Notes under the pieces: model-generated
What the model saw: only the letters and a program-made list of their open reading frames with translations
Told to the model about the DNA's origin: nothing
Database searches by the model: none
Assembly (NCBI GenBank): GCA_947097085.1
Contig: CAMUQR010000020.1
Location: 1-12,899, forward strand
From: an uncultured Candidatus Saccharibacteria bacterium
Lineage (GTDB): Bacteria > Patescibacteriota > Saccharimonadia > Saccharimonadales > Saccharimonadaceae
Direction: 5' to 3'
Length of the DNA: 12,899 bases
Position numbers and translations under genes: made by a program
Part shown: in pieces, positions 6,416-12,795 of the stretch
Position numbering within the stretch: position 1 is the first letter of the stretch
Layout of the letters: each line of letters opens with the position of its first letter

Positions 6416-6689
6416 TATTAGTCCCCTCCTTTTTCTTTTCTGCTTTCATAGCCTTGAGTTCTGCTATGACTTCAGCCAAAACGTCGGCTGTAGCCTTTGC
6501 TTCTGCTTCGGCCTGGTTTTTTTGCTCCTTATCCGCTTGGATTAGCTCCAAGCCGGCAATAGCCACGACAAGTATAAACACAATTATTCCGACAGCTAGC
6601 CATCCAGATTGGATGAGCGTTGCTGTTAAGGCTGCTGTAAACAGTGCCTTAAAAATGAATTCACATTTTCTTAATATTTTATTTAACAT
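6399..6689 (-). CDS. Small membrane protein with coiled-coil tail
   Basis: The protein has 96 residues. After a basic N-terminus comes a long hydrophobic region (about 13-51), probably two short helices broken around the QSGW segment. A highly charged, Ala/Glu/Lys-rich helix (52-90) follows, probably a coiled coil, and the end is lysine-rich. The shape is holin-like or scaffold-like, but I recognise no family, and the function is unknown. The start is set by GGAGGAGG five to eight bases upstream of the ATG. Its stop lies inside the next gene, the Cna-B protein, so both come from one mRNA and may act together at the membrane. The mRNA has a long structured leader (see 6730-6944). Confidence 0.72.
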   Translation of the reverse strand: MLNKILRKCEFIFKALFTAALTATLIQSGWLAVGIIVFILVVAIAGLELIQADKEQKNQAEAEAKATADVLAEVIAELKAMKAEKKKEGTNNESKK

Positions 6690-6701
6690 AATATCCTCCT
6701 C

Positions 6702-6719
6702 CCCCGATCCTAATCGGGG
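6702..6719 (-). promoter_or_regulatory. Hairpin abutting the ribosome site of the 96 aa gene
   Basis: A perfect 7 bp stem (6702-6708 with 6713-6719) and 4-base loop end one base before the AGGAGG core (complement of 6695-6700). It lacks a T-run, so it is not a terminator. It could keep the ribosome site open or, extended through G-rich bases, mask it. Confidence 0.5.
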
Positions 6720-6729
6720 CTACAAATTA

Positions 6730-6944
6730 AAAAAAATAAAAAATACTGCATAGACGAAACTAGAAAGAGCCTTCAAGAGCTAGTCTGTTCTATGTAGGCT
6801 ACTCCAATATGAAGCAGCTTAGTAGTGAGCGGACTCACCACTAAGCCACCTCATATCGGCATCGACTACATTTTTGAAGACGTTACCGAATTTTTAAGTT
6901 GCGTTGTTTGATCGTGCTTTTTTGCTGACACAAACTCCCAACTT
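6730..6944 (-). ncRNA. Structured leader or small RNA, about 215 nt, unknown family
   Basis: This is the main content of the gene-free stretch 6690-7131. On minus, a strong promoter predicts a start at about 6944, exactly at the first base of a 6 bp stem (6939-6944 with 6896-6901) enclosing a smaller GTTTG/CAAAC stem. Next, 6834-6856 pairs with 6807-6829 in an unbroken 23 bp hairpin with a TCCG (UNCG-type) tetraloop. Four of its pairs are G-U on minus and would be A-C mismatches on plus, so minus is the functional strand. Outer bases 6866-6871 pair with 6792-6797. A possible 3' hairpin (6749-6753 with 6790-6794) precedes a T-rich tract (6729-6743). It is either a free RNA or a cis-acting leader of the 96 aa/Cna-B operon, which has no other visible promoter. 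It does not match tmRNA, SRP RNA or RNase P signatures I know. Confidence 0.6.
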
Positions 6945-6950
6945 GCCGTA

Positions 6951-6979
6951 ATGATACCACAAAAGGCATAAAAAGTCAA
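6951..6979 (-). promoter_or_regulatory. Strong promoter of the structured RNA and Cna-B operon
   Basis: On minus, TTGACT (6974-6979) and TATCAT (6951-6956) are exactly 17 bases apart. It diverges from the tRNA-Glu promoter about 100 bases away. The AT-rich bases between the two show no further feature I can support. Confidence 0.78.
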
Positions 6980-7074
6980 TATATTTATGACTATTTATCG
7001 ATGAAAAACAATAGCTATAATATAAAACGATTATGTTTAAAAATAACTGTAGTGATGATAGGGCGAGGTGGGGC

Positions 7075-7103
7075 TTGATTTTCATCGCTAAATAGGTTAA
7101 AAT
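7075..7103 (+). promoter_or_regulatory. Promoter of tRNA-Glu
   Basis: TTGATT (7075-7080), a 17-base spacer and TAAAAT (7098-7103). The start near 7110 gives a leader of about 22 nt before the tRNA. Confidence 0.75.
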
Positions 7104-7131
7104 GGTCAAGACTTCTTGTGATAGAAGCCGT

Positions 7132-7206
7132 GGTCCCATCGTCTAACGGTTAGGACACCAGGTTTTCATCCTGGCAATCTGGGTTCGATTCCCGGTGGGA
7201 TCACCA
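7132..7206 (+). tRNA. tRNA-Glu(TTC)
   Basis: Acceptor GGTCCCA pairs with TGGGATC (first-strand T opposite G is a wobble). Anticodon stem CCAGG/CCTGG holds loop TTTTCAT with anticodon TTC, and the T loop is GGTTCGATTCC. Discriminator A is followed by encoded CCA (7204-7206). Confidence 0.97.
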
Positions 7207-7214
7207 CGAAAGCG

Positions 7215-7237
7215 CCCGACTACTGGTCGGGTTTTTT
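7215..7237 (+). terminator. Terminator of tRNA-Glu
   Basis: CCCGAC (7215-7220) pairs with GTCGGG (7226-7231) around 5 bases, followed by six T. An outer arm CCACGAAA (7204-7211), which includes the tRNA CCA, is perfectly complementary to 7235-7242, so the stem could extend across the T-run. Confidence 0.85.
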
Positions 7238-7264
7238 CGTGGAGTTTTTTATTTGAGCGTAATA

Positions 7265-7273
7265 TGCTACAAT
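7265..7273 (+). promoter_or_regulatory. Extended -10 promoter of the RCC1/TIG gene
   Basis: TGC (7265-7267) followed by TACAAT (7268-7273) forms an extended -10. The -35 region is only a T-run (7245-7250). Transcription from about 7280 would leave some 23 nt before the ATG at 7303 and would exclude the alternative ATG at 7264. Confidence 0.55.
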
Positions 7274-7302
7274 ATAACCATAAACAAGTTATAGATATAG
7301 AA

Positions 7303-10300
7303 ATGAAAATTATTGAAAAAATCACCAAAAATAAGCGGATTATTATAGCGATCGGCGTATCGTTAGTGATAATTTCGGCGTTTTATCCTATTCTTAAGAA
7401 TATCAAACGATCTGAGCGATCAAACGCTGTTGCGCCTCAGATCGACCGGGTGTTTCCGAGCGTTGGAGTGGTTAGCGGTGGTGATAAAATTCGGATTACT
7501 GGACGGAATTTTGAACAAGCACAAGGAGTGAGACAATTGGCTGTTAATATGTGGACTAGTTGTTTTATTTATTCTAATAATCAGACATTTTGTTGGGGAA
7601 ATAATACGGGAGGTTCTCTGGGTATAGGTGGAGATGGTAATAGTCATATGCCATTTCCATTTCAGATTCTTCAAGGTGCTATTCCAAACGGTGTTTATCT
7701 TACTCAACTTACAAGTGGCGGAACGCATACTTGTGCATTAGCTTCAAATCAAGAAGTTTATTGTTGGGGAAATGAAAATAATAGAGCTGTTCAGTTGCCG
7801 AGGGGAGCAATTCCTCATGGGGTATATTTAAAAACCATCACTGCTAACGTTTATCATACTTGTGGTTTGGCATCTAATAATCAGGCTTATTGTTGGGGTC
7901 ATAATCAACATGGTCAATTAGGTAATGGTGCAACAATTGATCAATGGAGCCCTGTAGCTGTCTCTCAGGGGGAAATCCCAAACGGTGTTTATATTACTCA
8001 AATCAATGCCGGAAGAGAGTTTACTTGTGCATTGGCATCTAATCAAGAGACGTATTGTTGGGGAAATAACAACTATGGTCAATTAGGAAATGGCACTGTC
8101 TTTCCTAGTACAGTACCATCACGGGTAGTTCGAGGTGCTATTCCAAACGGTGTTTATATTACTCAAATTCAATCCGCGCAATATTTTGTTTGTGCATTAG
8201 CGTCTAATCGGGAGACATATTGCTGGGGAAACAATCAAAATGGTGAGCTTGGCAATGGAGATACAACAAATAGATATGTTCCAACTCAGATAATGCCAGG
8301 TGCTATTCCAACGGGAGTGACAATTCAGCAATTATCAGCTTCTTTTGGCCATACATGTGCGGTAGCATCTGACAATCAGGCATATTGCTGGGGTCATGGT
8401 GCATATGGGAGGTTGGGTAACGGCAATAAAGATTTTGCGCATAAAAGTTTAGTGCCAACGAAGGTTTTGCAAGGTGCCCTTCCTTTGGGGGTTTGGTTTG
8501 TATCAATCCAGACTGGAGGCGACCATACTTGTGCACTTGCTTCTGATAAATGGGTATATTGTTGGGGAAAATCATATGGTGGACTACTTGGTAATGGCGT
8601 AATACAATCAGGTCAGGATGTTGCTATGCCGGTTATGGTGGTAAAAAATGGGTATATGCAGAAGACGACTGTCGGTACGCGTGTGCGTCTGGGTTCAGTA
8701 GATTTGCCAGCTTCAGCTGTACGATTTATCTCAGCTAATGAAATTGAGGTGACTTTGCCGGCGAAACCAGCATCACTACCGGCGAATACGCCGTTAGCAA
8801 TTACTGTTACTAATCCAGATGGTACGGTTTATACGCATAACAACGCTTATACATATTATCAGCCATCAGCACCAACCATAACCAGTGTTGCACCGAACTC
8901 TGGTTCGGTCAGTGGCGGTGGCACAGCAACAATCACTGGTACTAATTTTGATAATTTACGTTTTAAACAGGTGTCGGTAAGTCCCGTATCAACTTGCGCA
9001 ATTGATTATGAAGGTAAACTGTATTGTTGGGGATATTGGCTTGGCAATGCACTGCCGAAGTTGATGCCGGCGTGGACGCATCTGCGGTTACGTACAATTG
9101 CTAATGCTAACGGTAGTATTTGTGGCATAACTTATGATAATGTGACTTATTGCGCTGGTCGTAATGATCTTGGCCAGTTAGCGAATGGTACGGCAAACAA
9201 TAGTCCTGGACCAGTGCGAATTGCACAAGGCCAAATCCCATCTGACGTACATCTGACGACGATTGATGCTGCAGAATATACATTATGTGGTCTCGGGTCT
9301 GATAGCAGGGTTTATTGTTGGGGTCATGGCGTGAATGGACTCTTGGGCAATGGGACAACAGTTAATTCGCATGTGCCTGTTCAGGTGTCTCAAGGGCAAA
9401 TCCCAACCGATGTAACAATTACAAGTGTGTCACTTGGTTGGAAAGCGGGCTGTGTTACAACAACAAACGGTAATGCATATTGTTGGAGCGCTGATAATTC
9501 AAGTGGATTACTTGGACATTGGGATAATTCTAATTCACTCGTACCACGGATGGTAACGCGTGGTGAAATCCCGCACAATGTGACAATTACCAAAATTGTC
9601 CCGGAAACGCTTCATACCTGTGCTTTAACTTCAGAGGGTAAAGCATATTGTTGGGGTAATAACGCGCATGGGGTATTAGGTACTGGTAATAATACAAGTT
9701 CTTTAACTCCGAAAGCTATACAGAATGGTCAAATTCCAGCGCATTCCCGTATTGTGGATATTGTACTCGGCGACTCACAGACCTGTGTAATTACAACTGA
9801 TAATAATGCCTATTGTTTTGGCCATAATAATGGTGAGTTAGGTACTGGTGTAGCTGATCATACAAATTTGCCAACACGTGTTGCACAGGGGCAAATGATA
9901 GCCGGTACTTATTTCACAAGTATTGATTCTAATGTTTACCATAGTTGTGGAATCAGTTCTGACGCGCGGGTGTATTGTTGGGGTAATGTTACTCTGCCCG
10001 GTTCGTTACTAGGCGCGACTAACAATTCGACATTAGTTCCGGTGCGATCTATTATGAATAACTATAATGTTAATTTTGGTTCTAAGGTGATAAACGATGT
10101 CATTCCAGCATCTGATACTTCTCTGCAAGTGACGATTCCGCCTGCAAGTCAAGCTAATCCAACTGCGCCAGCGCCACACGCAGGAGTGGTTAATGTCAAT
10201 TTAGCGCGTCAGAGTGATAGCGTGACGACTAATAATCTGCAATATACTTATCAAATACCGATTACAGTGCCACAAGCACCGATTAATGTCTCAGCTTCTC

Positions 10301-11202
10301 CGGCTGTCGATACGCATCAAGCTGGTGCAATTCGCTTAAAATTCCAGTCGCCATCGGCTAATTATGATGACACCACGCCAAGCACTGGTAACGGCAATGC
10401 ACCAATTACCGATTATGTAATTCAATATTGTCGTGCAAACGCCACTGGCGACGGCTGTAAAGATCCGACTGCACCAATGGAAAATGCCACTATCCCGGAC
10501 AACTGGGTGACTAAAGCGCATCCACCAATGCAATCCACGCCGACTAATCCGGCTGACCATAATTTAAGTTTAGTCATTGATCATCTCAACCCGGGCGGAA
10601 GTCGGCGCTATGTTTTTCGAGTGGCGGCGCGTAATCAAGCCGGAGTGGGTGCTTATTCGACAGTTGTCTCATCAATTCCATCGTTTATAACAATGAGTAC
10701 TAGCTCAACATTTTTAGATCATGCGATTACACCGATTTATAATCAAACTTTAACGAGTCGTAAATTAACTATTGACCTAAAGACCAATGTATCATCAGGG
10801 TATATTTTAAAAATGTCATCAATTGATGTCGAGAATCGTCTAGTGCAACGTTTGTCGCCACAGATTATGATTAACGCCACCACACATACTTTTAATAACC
10901 CGGGTTCGTTAGGCGCGAATACTTGGGGATTCTATATTCCGAACACTATTACAAACCAAGCCCAGTCGAGTATTTCGTATGCGCAATTTACTAATAATGC
11001 TACGCCGGTAGCGAATAAAAATGCACAAACTGTCGCTGACAAATACGCAGTTATACCGCCATTTGGCCAAGCTGTCACGATTGCGCAATATAATCAGGCA
11101 ACTGATAAAAAGCTAGATGTGATATTTGGTGTTAATGTCAATAAGGAAGCAATTTCTGGCAATTATCGCAATGGAATAATACTTGAGATGATTAGTCAAT
11201 AA
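7303..11202 (+). CDS. Giant surface protein: two TIG domains each split by an RCC1 propeller, then FnIII-like and C-terminal beta domain
   Basis: The protein has 1299 residues from the chosen start; the frame is open back into tRNA-Glu, so earlier starts are unlikely. A basic N-terminus and one hydrophobic helix (12-31) anchor or export it. Residues 44-70 are the first half of an IPT/TIG domain (PSxGxxSGG then ITGRNF). Seven RCC1 repeats follow (about 77-453), then the missing TIG half (454-520, ending in TNPDG and YTYY). The plan repeats: TIG start 523-549, seven RCC1 repeats (557-919), TIG end (920-983). A fibronectin III-like region (987-1127) and a beta-rich C-terminal domain (1128-1299) close it. 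All 14 blades carry Cys-x9-Cys before a Trp/Phe-rich turn, mostly WG, which points to disulfides outside the cell. No LPXTG is present. Probably an adhesin or host-contact protein. The ribosome site is weak and the gene stands alone. Confidence 0.85.
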   Translation: MKIIEKITKNKRIIIAIGVSLVIISAFYPILKNIKRSERSNAVAPQIDRVFPSVGVVSGGDKIRITGRNFEQAQGVRQLAVNMWTSCFIYSNNQTFCWGNNTGGSLGIGGDGNSHMPFPFQILQGAIPNGVYLTQLTSGGTHTCALASNQEVYCWGNENNRAVQLPRGAIPHGVYLKTITANVYHTCGLASNNQAYCWGHNQHGQLGNGATIDQWSPVAVSQGEIPNGVYITQINAGREFTCALASNQETYCWGNNNYGQLGNGTVFPSTVPSRVVRGAIPNGVYITQIQSAQYFVCALASNRETYCWGNNQNGELGNGDTTNRYVPTQIMPGAIPTGVTIQQLSASFGHTCAVASDNQAYCWGHGAYGRLGNGNKDFAHKSLVPTKVLQGALPLGVWFVSIQTGGDHTCALASDKWVYCWGKSYGGLLGNGVIQSGQDVAMPVMVVKNGYMQKTTVGTRVRLGSVDLPASAVRFISANEIEVTLPAKPASLPANTPLAITVTNPDGTVYTHNNAYTYYQPSAPTITSVAPNSGSVSGGGTATITGTNFDNLRFKQVSVSPVSTCAIDYEGKLYCWGYWLGNALPKLMPAWTHLRLRTIANANGSICGITYDNVTYCAGRNDLGQLANGTANNSPGPVRIAQGQIPSDVHLTTIDAAEYTLCGLGSDSRVYCWGHGVNGLLGNGTTVNSHVPVQVSQGQIPTDVTITSVSLGWKAGCVTTTNGNAYCWSADNSSGLLGHWDNSNSLVPRMVTRGEIPHNVTITKIVPETLHTCALTSEGKAYCWGNNAHGVLGTGNNTSSLTPKAIQNGQIPAHSRIVDIVLGDSQTCVITTDNNAYCFGHNNGELGTGVADHTNLPTRVAQGQMIAGTYFTSIDSNVYHSCGISSDARVYCWGNVTLPGSLLGATNNSTLVPVRSIMNNYNVNFGSKVINDVIPASDTSLQVTIPPASQANPTAPAPHAGVVNVNLARQSDSVTTNNLQYTYQIPITVPQAPINVSASPAVDTHQAGAIRLKFQSPSANYDDTTPSTGNGNAPITDYVIQYCRANATGDGCKDPTAPMENATIPDNWVTKAHPPMQSTPTNPADHNLSLVIDHLNPGGSRRYVFRVAARNQAGVGAYSTVVSSIPSFITMSTSSTFLDHAITPIYNQTLTSRKLTIDLKTNVSSGYILKMSSIDVENRLVQRLSPQIMINATTHTFNNPGSLGANTWGFYIPNTITNQAQSSISYAQFTNNATPVANKNAQTVADKYAVIPPFGQAVTIAQYNQATDKKLDVIFGVNVNKEAISGNYRNGIILEMISQ
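7531..8650 (+). repeat. RCC1 repeat block 1 (seven blades)
   Basis: Seven repeats, mostly 53-58 residues, each with Cys-x9-Cys-Trp-Gly and most with a GxLGNG loop; the second blade is shortened and lacks that loop. Seven is the number needed for one closed RCC1-type propeller. Codons here look more AT-rich than in the flanking TIG halves. Confidence 0.9.
7675..8169 (+). repeat. Near-identical DNA repeats inside RCC1 block 1
   Basis: The segment encoding AIPNGVY(L/I)TQ or EIPNGVYITQ occurs at 7675-7710, 7969-8004 and 8134-8169. The first and third share 24 identical bases, and the second and third share about 26. The last two are exactly 165 bases (55 codons) apart. Conservation at the DNA level suggests recent blade duplication or gene conversion. 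Confidence 0.8.
8971..10059 (+). repeat. RCC1 repeat block 2 (seven blades)
   Basis: Seven further repeats with the same Cys-x9-Cys pattern but more diverged at both protein and DNA level. Several blades lose the WG (CAG, CWS, CFG) or the LGNG loop. The block again makes one full propeller. Confidence 0.88.
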
Positions 11203-11215
11203 TGACCGAATGCGT

Positions 11216-11221
11216 TATAAT
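11216..11221 (+). promoter_or_regulatory. Probable -10 box of the pyruvate kinase gene
   Basis: A consensus TATAAT at 11216-11221 lies just after the RCC1/TIG stop, giving a leader of about 45 nt. The best-placed -35 (TTAGTC at 11192, 18-base spacer) is weak. No terminator separates the two genes, so some read-through is possible. Confidence 0.5.
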
Positions 11222-11272
11222 ATGCAATTAGTTTTTAATTAATATAAATAATATACTGAAAACGGAGTAAAC

Positions 11273-12700
11273 ATGATTAAACCACTTTTTAAACGGACAA
11301 AAATCTTAGCGACGATTGGGCCAGCAACTTATAGTTATGAGGCGATTTATGAGCTAATCAAGGCCGGTGTTAATGGTTGTCGGCTGAATTTCAGTCACGG
11401 TGAGCATTCCGAAAAAGCCCAAGCGATTACGTGGATTCGTCAAGCCTCATTTGAACTTAAAAAACCAGTGGCGGTAGTGCAAGATTTGCAGGGGCCAAAG
11501 ATTCGCTTAGGTATGTTTAACGACAATGTGCCAGTGGCGGTCAAAGCGGGCGATGAGCTGATTTTGGACTATGCGCTAGAGGATTGGGATGAACAGAGTG
11601 CTTTTCCAGTGCAATATAATTTGGCAGATAAAGTCAAAGCGGGCGAGGCGCTATATATTTATGATGGTAAGGTCAAAACCGAAGTCCTGGGGCGAATGTC
11701 GGATACTGCCATCCGGGTGCGGGTGCTAAATGATGGTGAAATTCGGGCGCGTAAAGGCTTAAATCTGCCAGATACGGATTTTGCGGGAGATATTTTGACT
11801 GAAAAAGATTTGCGCGATATTGAATTTGGTGCGACTCAGGATATTGATTATGTGGCGTTGAGTTTCGTGCAGTCAGCCGAAGATATTCATAATTTGCGTC
11901 AGATTTTATTGTCACATGGCTCAAAAGCCCAAATTATTGCCAAAATCGAGACCAAAATGGCGATTTTGCCAGAAAATCTGGAAGAAATCGTCAAAGCATC
12001 CGATGGAATTATGGTGGCGCGTGGTGATTTGGCGGTAGAAGCCGGAACTGAAGTGGTGCCAGCTACCCAAGATAAGCTGATGCAATTAACTCGTAAGCAC
12101 GCTAAGTTGATTATCGTGGCTACACAAATGTTAGCCAGTATGGTAGATAATCCAGAGCCAACCCGAGCTGAAGCTTCTGACGTGGCGCTGGCAGTGATGC
12201 AGGGTGCTGATACAGTGATGCTATCGGATGAGACTGCGAATGGTAATTATCCACTCGAAACAGTGGCGGCGATGAAAAAGATTATTCTTTATACCCAAAA
12301 CAATACCGTTCTGCACAATTATCCGATTGAAAAACAAGACGGTAATTTGAACTCGATTGCTGGGGCGGCAGTGCGGATCGCTGATGAGTTAAACGCTCAG
12401 GCGATTGTGGTCAGTACCGAAACTGGCGCAACTGCTTCACAAGTGGCGGCTTTTCGACCAAATCGAGTAATTTTGAGTGTCACTTCCGATCCAAAAACCG
12501 CCCAACAGCTAGCGCTCAGCTATGCTAACCAGAGTTATATCCGTCCAATCACAGCTGAAGTTGGTTATGAATTAGCGAAAGAACTTAAATCTGCTGGTCG
12601 GTTCGACGAAACTGCCGATGATGTGATGGTGGTAGTGGTGAGTGGTCGTCAACCGGGCGTGGTTGGCGGAACGGACACGATTCAGGTACGGGCAGTTTAA
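11273..12700 (+). CDS. pyk: Pyruvate kinase (EC 2.7.1.40)
   Basis: The protein has 475 residues, normal for bacterial pyruvate kinase, which transfers phosphate from phosphoenolpyruvate to ADP in the cytoplasm. Motifs appear in order: TKILATIGPA (9-18), RLNFSHG (37-43), QDLQGPKIR (70-78) leading into the B domain (to about 172), catalytic lysine K224 with the metal-binding glutamate E226 in IIAKIE, RGDLAVE (250-256), ATQML (283-287), and the PTRAEASDVA and DTVMLSDETANG helices (296-324). A C-terminal domain follows with STETGATA (381-388) in the effector-site region. The residue aligned with Glu117 of the rabbit enzyme is lysine (K76), flanked by L72, Q73 and L79, the signature of potassium-independent pyruvate kinases. 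GGAG (11264-11267) six bases upstream sets the start, and a terminator follows. A 3-phosphoglycerate kinase gene is next, so two ATP-forming steps of glycolysis sit together. Confidence 0.97.
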   Translation: MIKPLFKRTKILATIGPATYSYEAIYELIKAGVNGCRLNFSHGEHSEKAQAITWIRQASFELKKPVAVVQDLQGPKIRLGMFNDNVPVAVKAGDELILDYALEDWDEQSAFPVQYNLADKVKAGEALYIYDGKVKTEVLGRMSDTAIRVRVLNDGEIRARKGLNLPDTDFAGDILTEKDLRDIEFGATQDIDYVALSFVQSAEDIHNLRQILLSHGSKAQIIAKIETKMAILPENLEEIVKASDGIMVARGDLAVEAGTEVVPATQDKLMQLTRKHAKLIIVATQMLASMVDNPEPTRAEASDVALAVMQGADTVMLSDETANGNYPLETVAAMKKIILYTQNNTVLHNYPIEKQDGNLNSIAGAAVRIADELNAQAIVVSTETGATASQVAAFRPNRVILSVTSDPKTAQQLALSYANQSYIRPITAEVGYELAKELKSAGRFDETADDVMVVVVSGRQPGVVGGTDTIQVRAV

Positions 12701-12723
12701 ACTTGAATCTGACGATTATCAAC

Positions 12724-12755
12724 AAAAATCCTCGGCTGGCTTGTCGAGGATTTTT
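12724..12755 (+). terminator. Terminator of pyruvate kinase
   Basis: A perfect 11 bp stem pairs 12724-12734 with 12745-12755 around a 10-base loop, and the 3' arm ends in five T. It lies 23 bases after the stop. Confidence 0.88.
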
Positions 12756-12769
12756 AAGTGCGGTAAAAT
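12741..12769 (+). promoter_or_regulatory. Promoter of phosphoglycerate kinase, overlapping the pyk terminator
   Basis: TTGTCG (12741-12746) and TAAAAT (12764-12769) are 17 bases apart. The -35 lies in the loop and start of the 3' arm of the terminator stem. The transcript would start near 12776, about 20 nt before the ATG, with GGAG at 12785-12788. Confidence 0.6.
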
Positions 12770-12795
12770 AGAAATAAGCATAATGGAGATGAAAA

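Noticed and set aside
6730..6944. tmRNA, SRP RNA, 6S or RNase P RNA
   Set aside because: No tRNA-like ends with CCA, no GGAAGCAGC apical SRP motif on the right strand, and no RNase P core motif. The long hairpin resembles 6S only in outline.
6894..7139. Minus-strand 81-codon frame
   Set aside because: It overlaps the start of tRNA-Glu and the promoter and first stem of the structured RNA, and has no ribosome site.
7195..7302. N-terminal extension of the RCC1/TIG frame to 7195, or a start at 7264
   Set aside because: The first lies inside tRNA-Glu and its terminator. The second is upstream of the predicted transcript start. The ATG at 7303 gives a normal basic-plus-hydrophobic anchor.
7531..10059. 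CRISPR array or tandem DNA satellite
   Set aside because: The periodicity is protein-coding RCC1 blades in one frame; the DNA repeats are imperfect, and there are no spacers.
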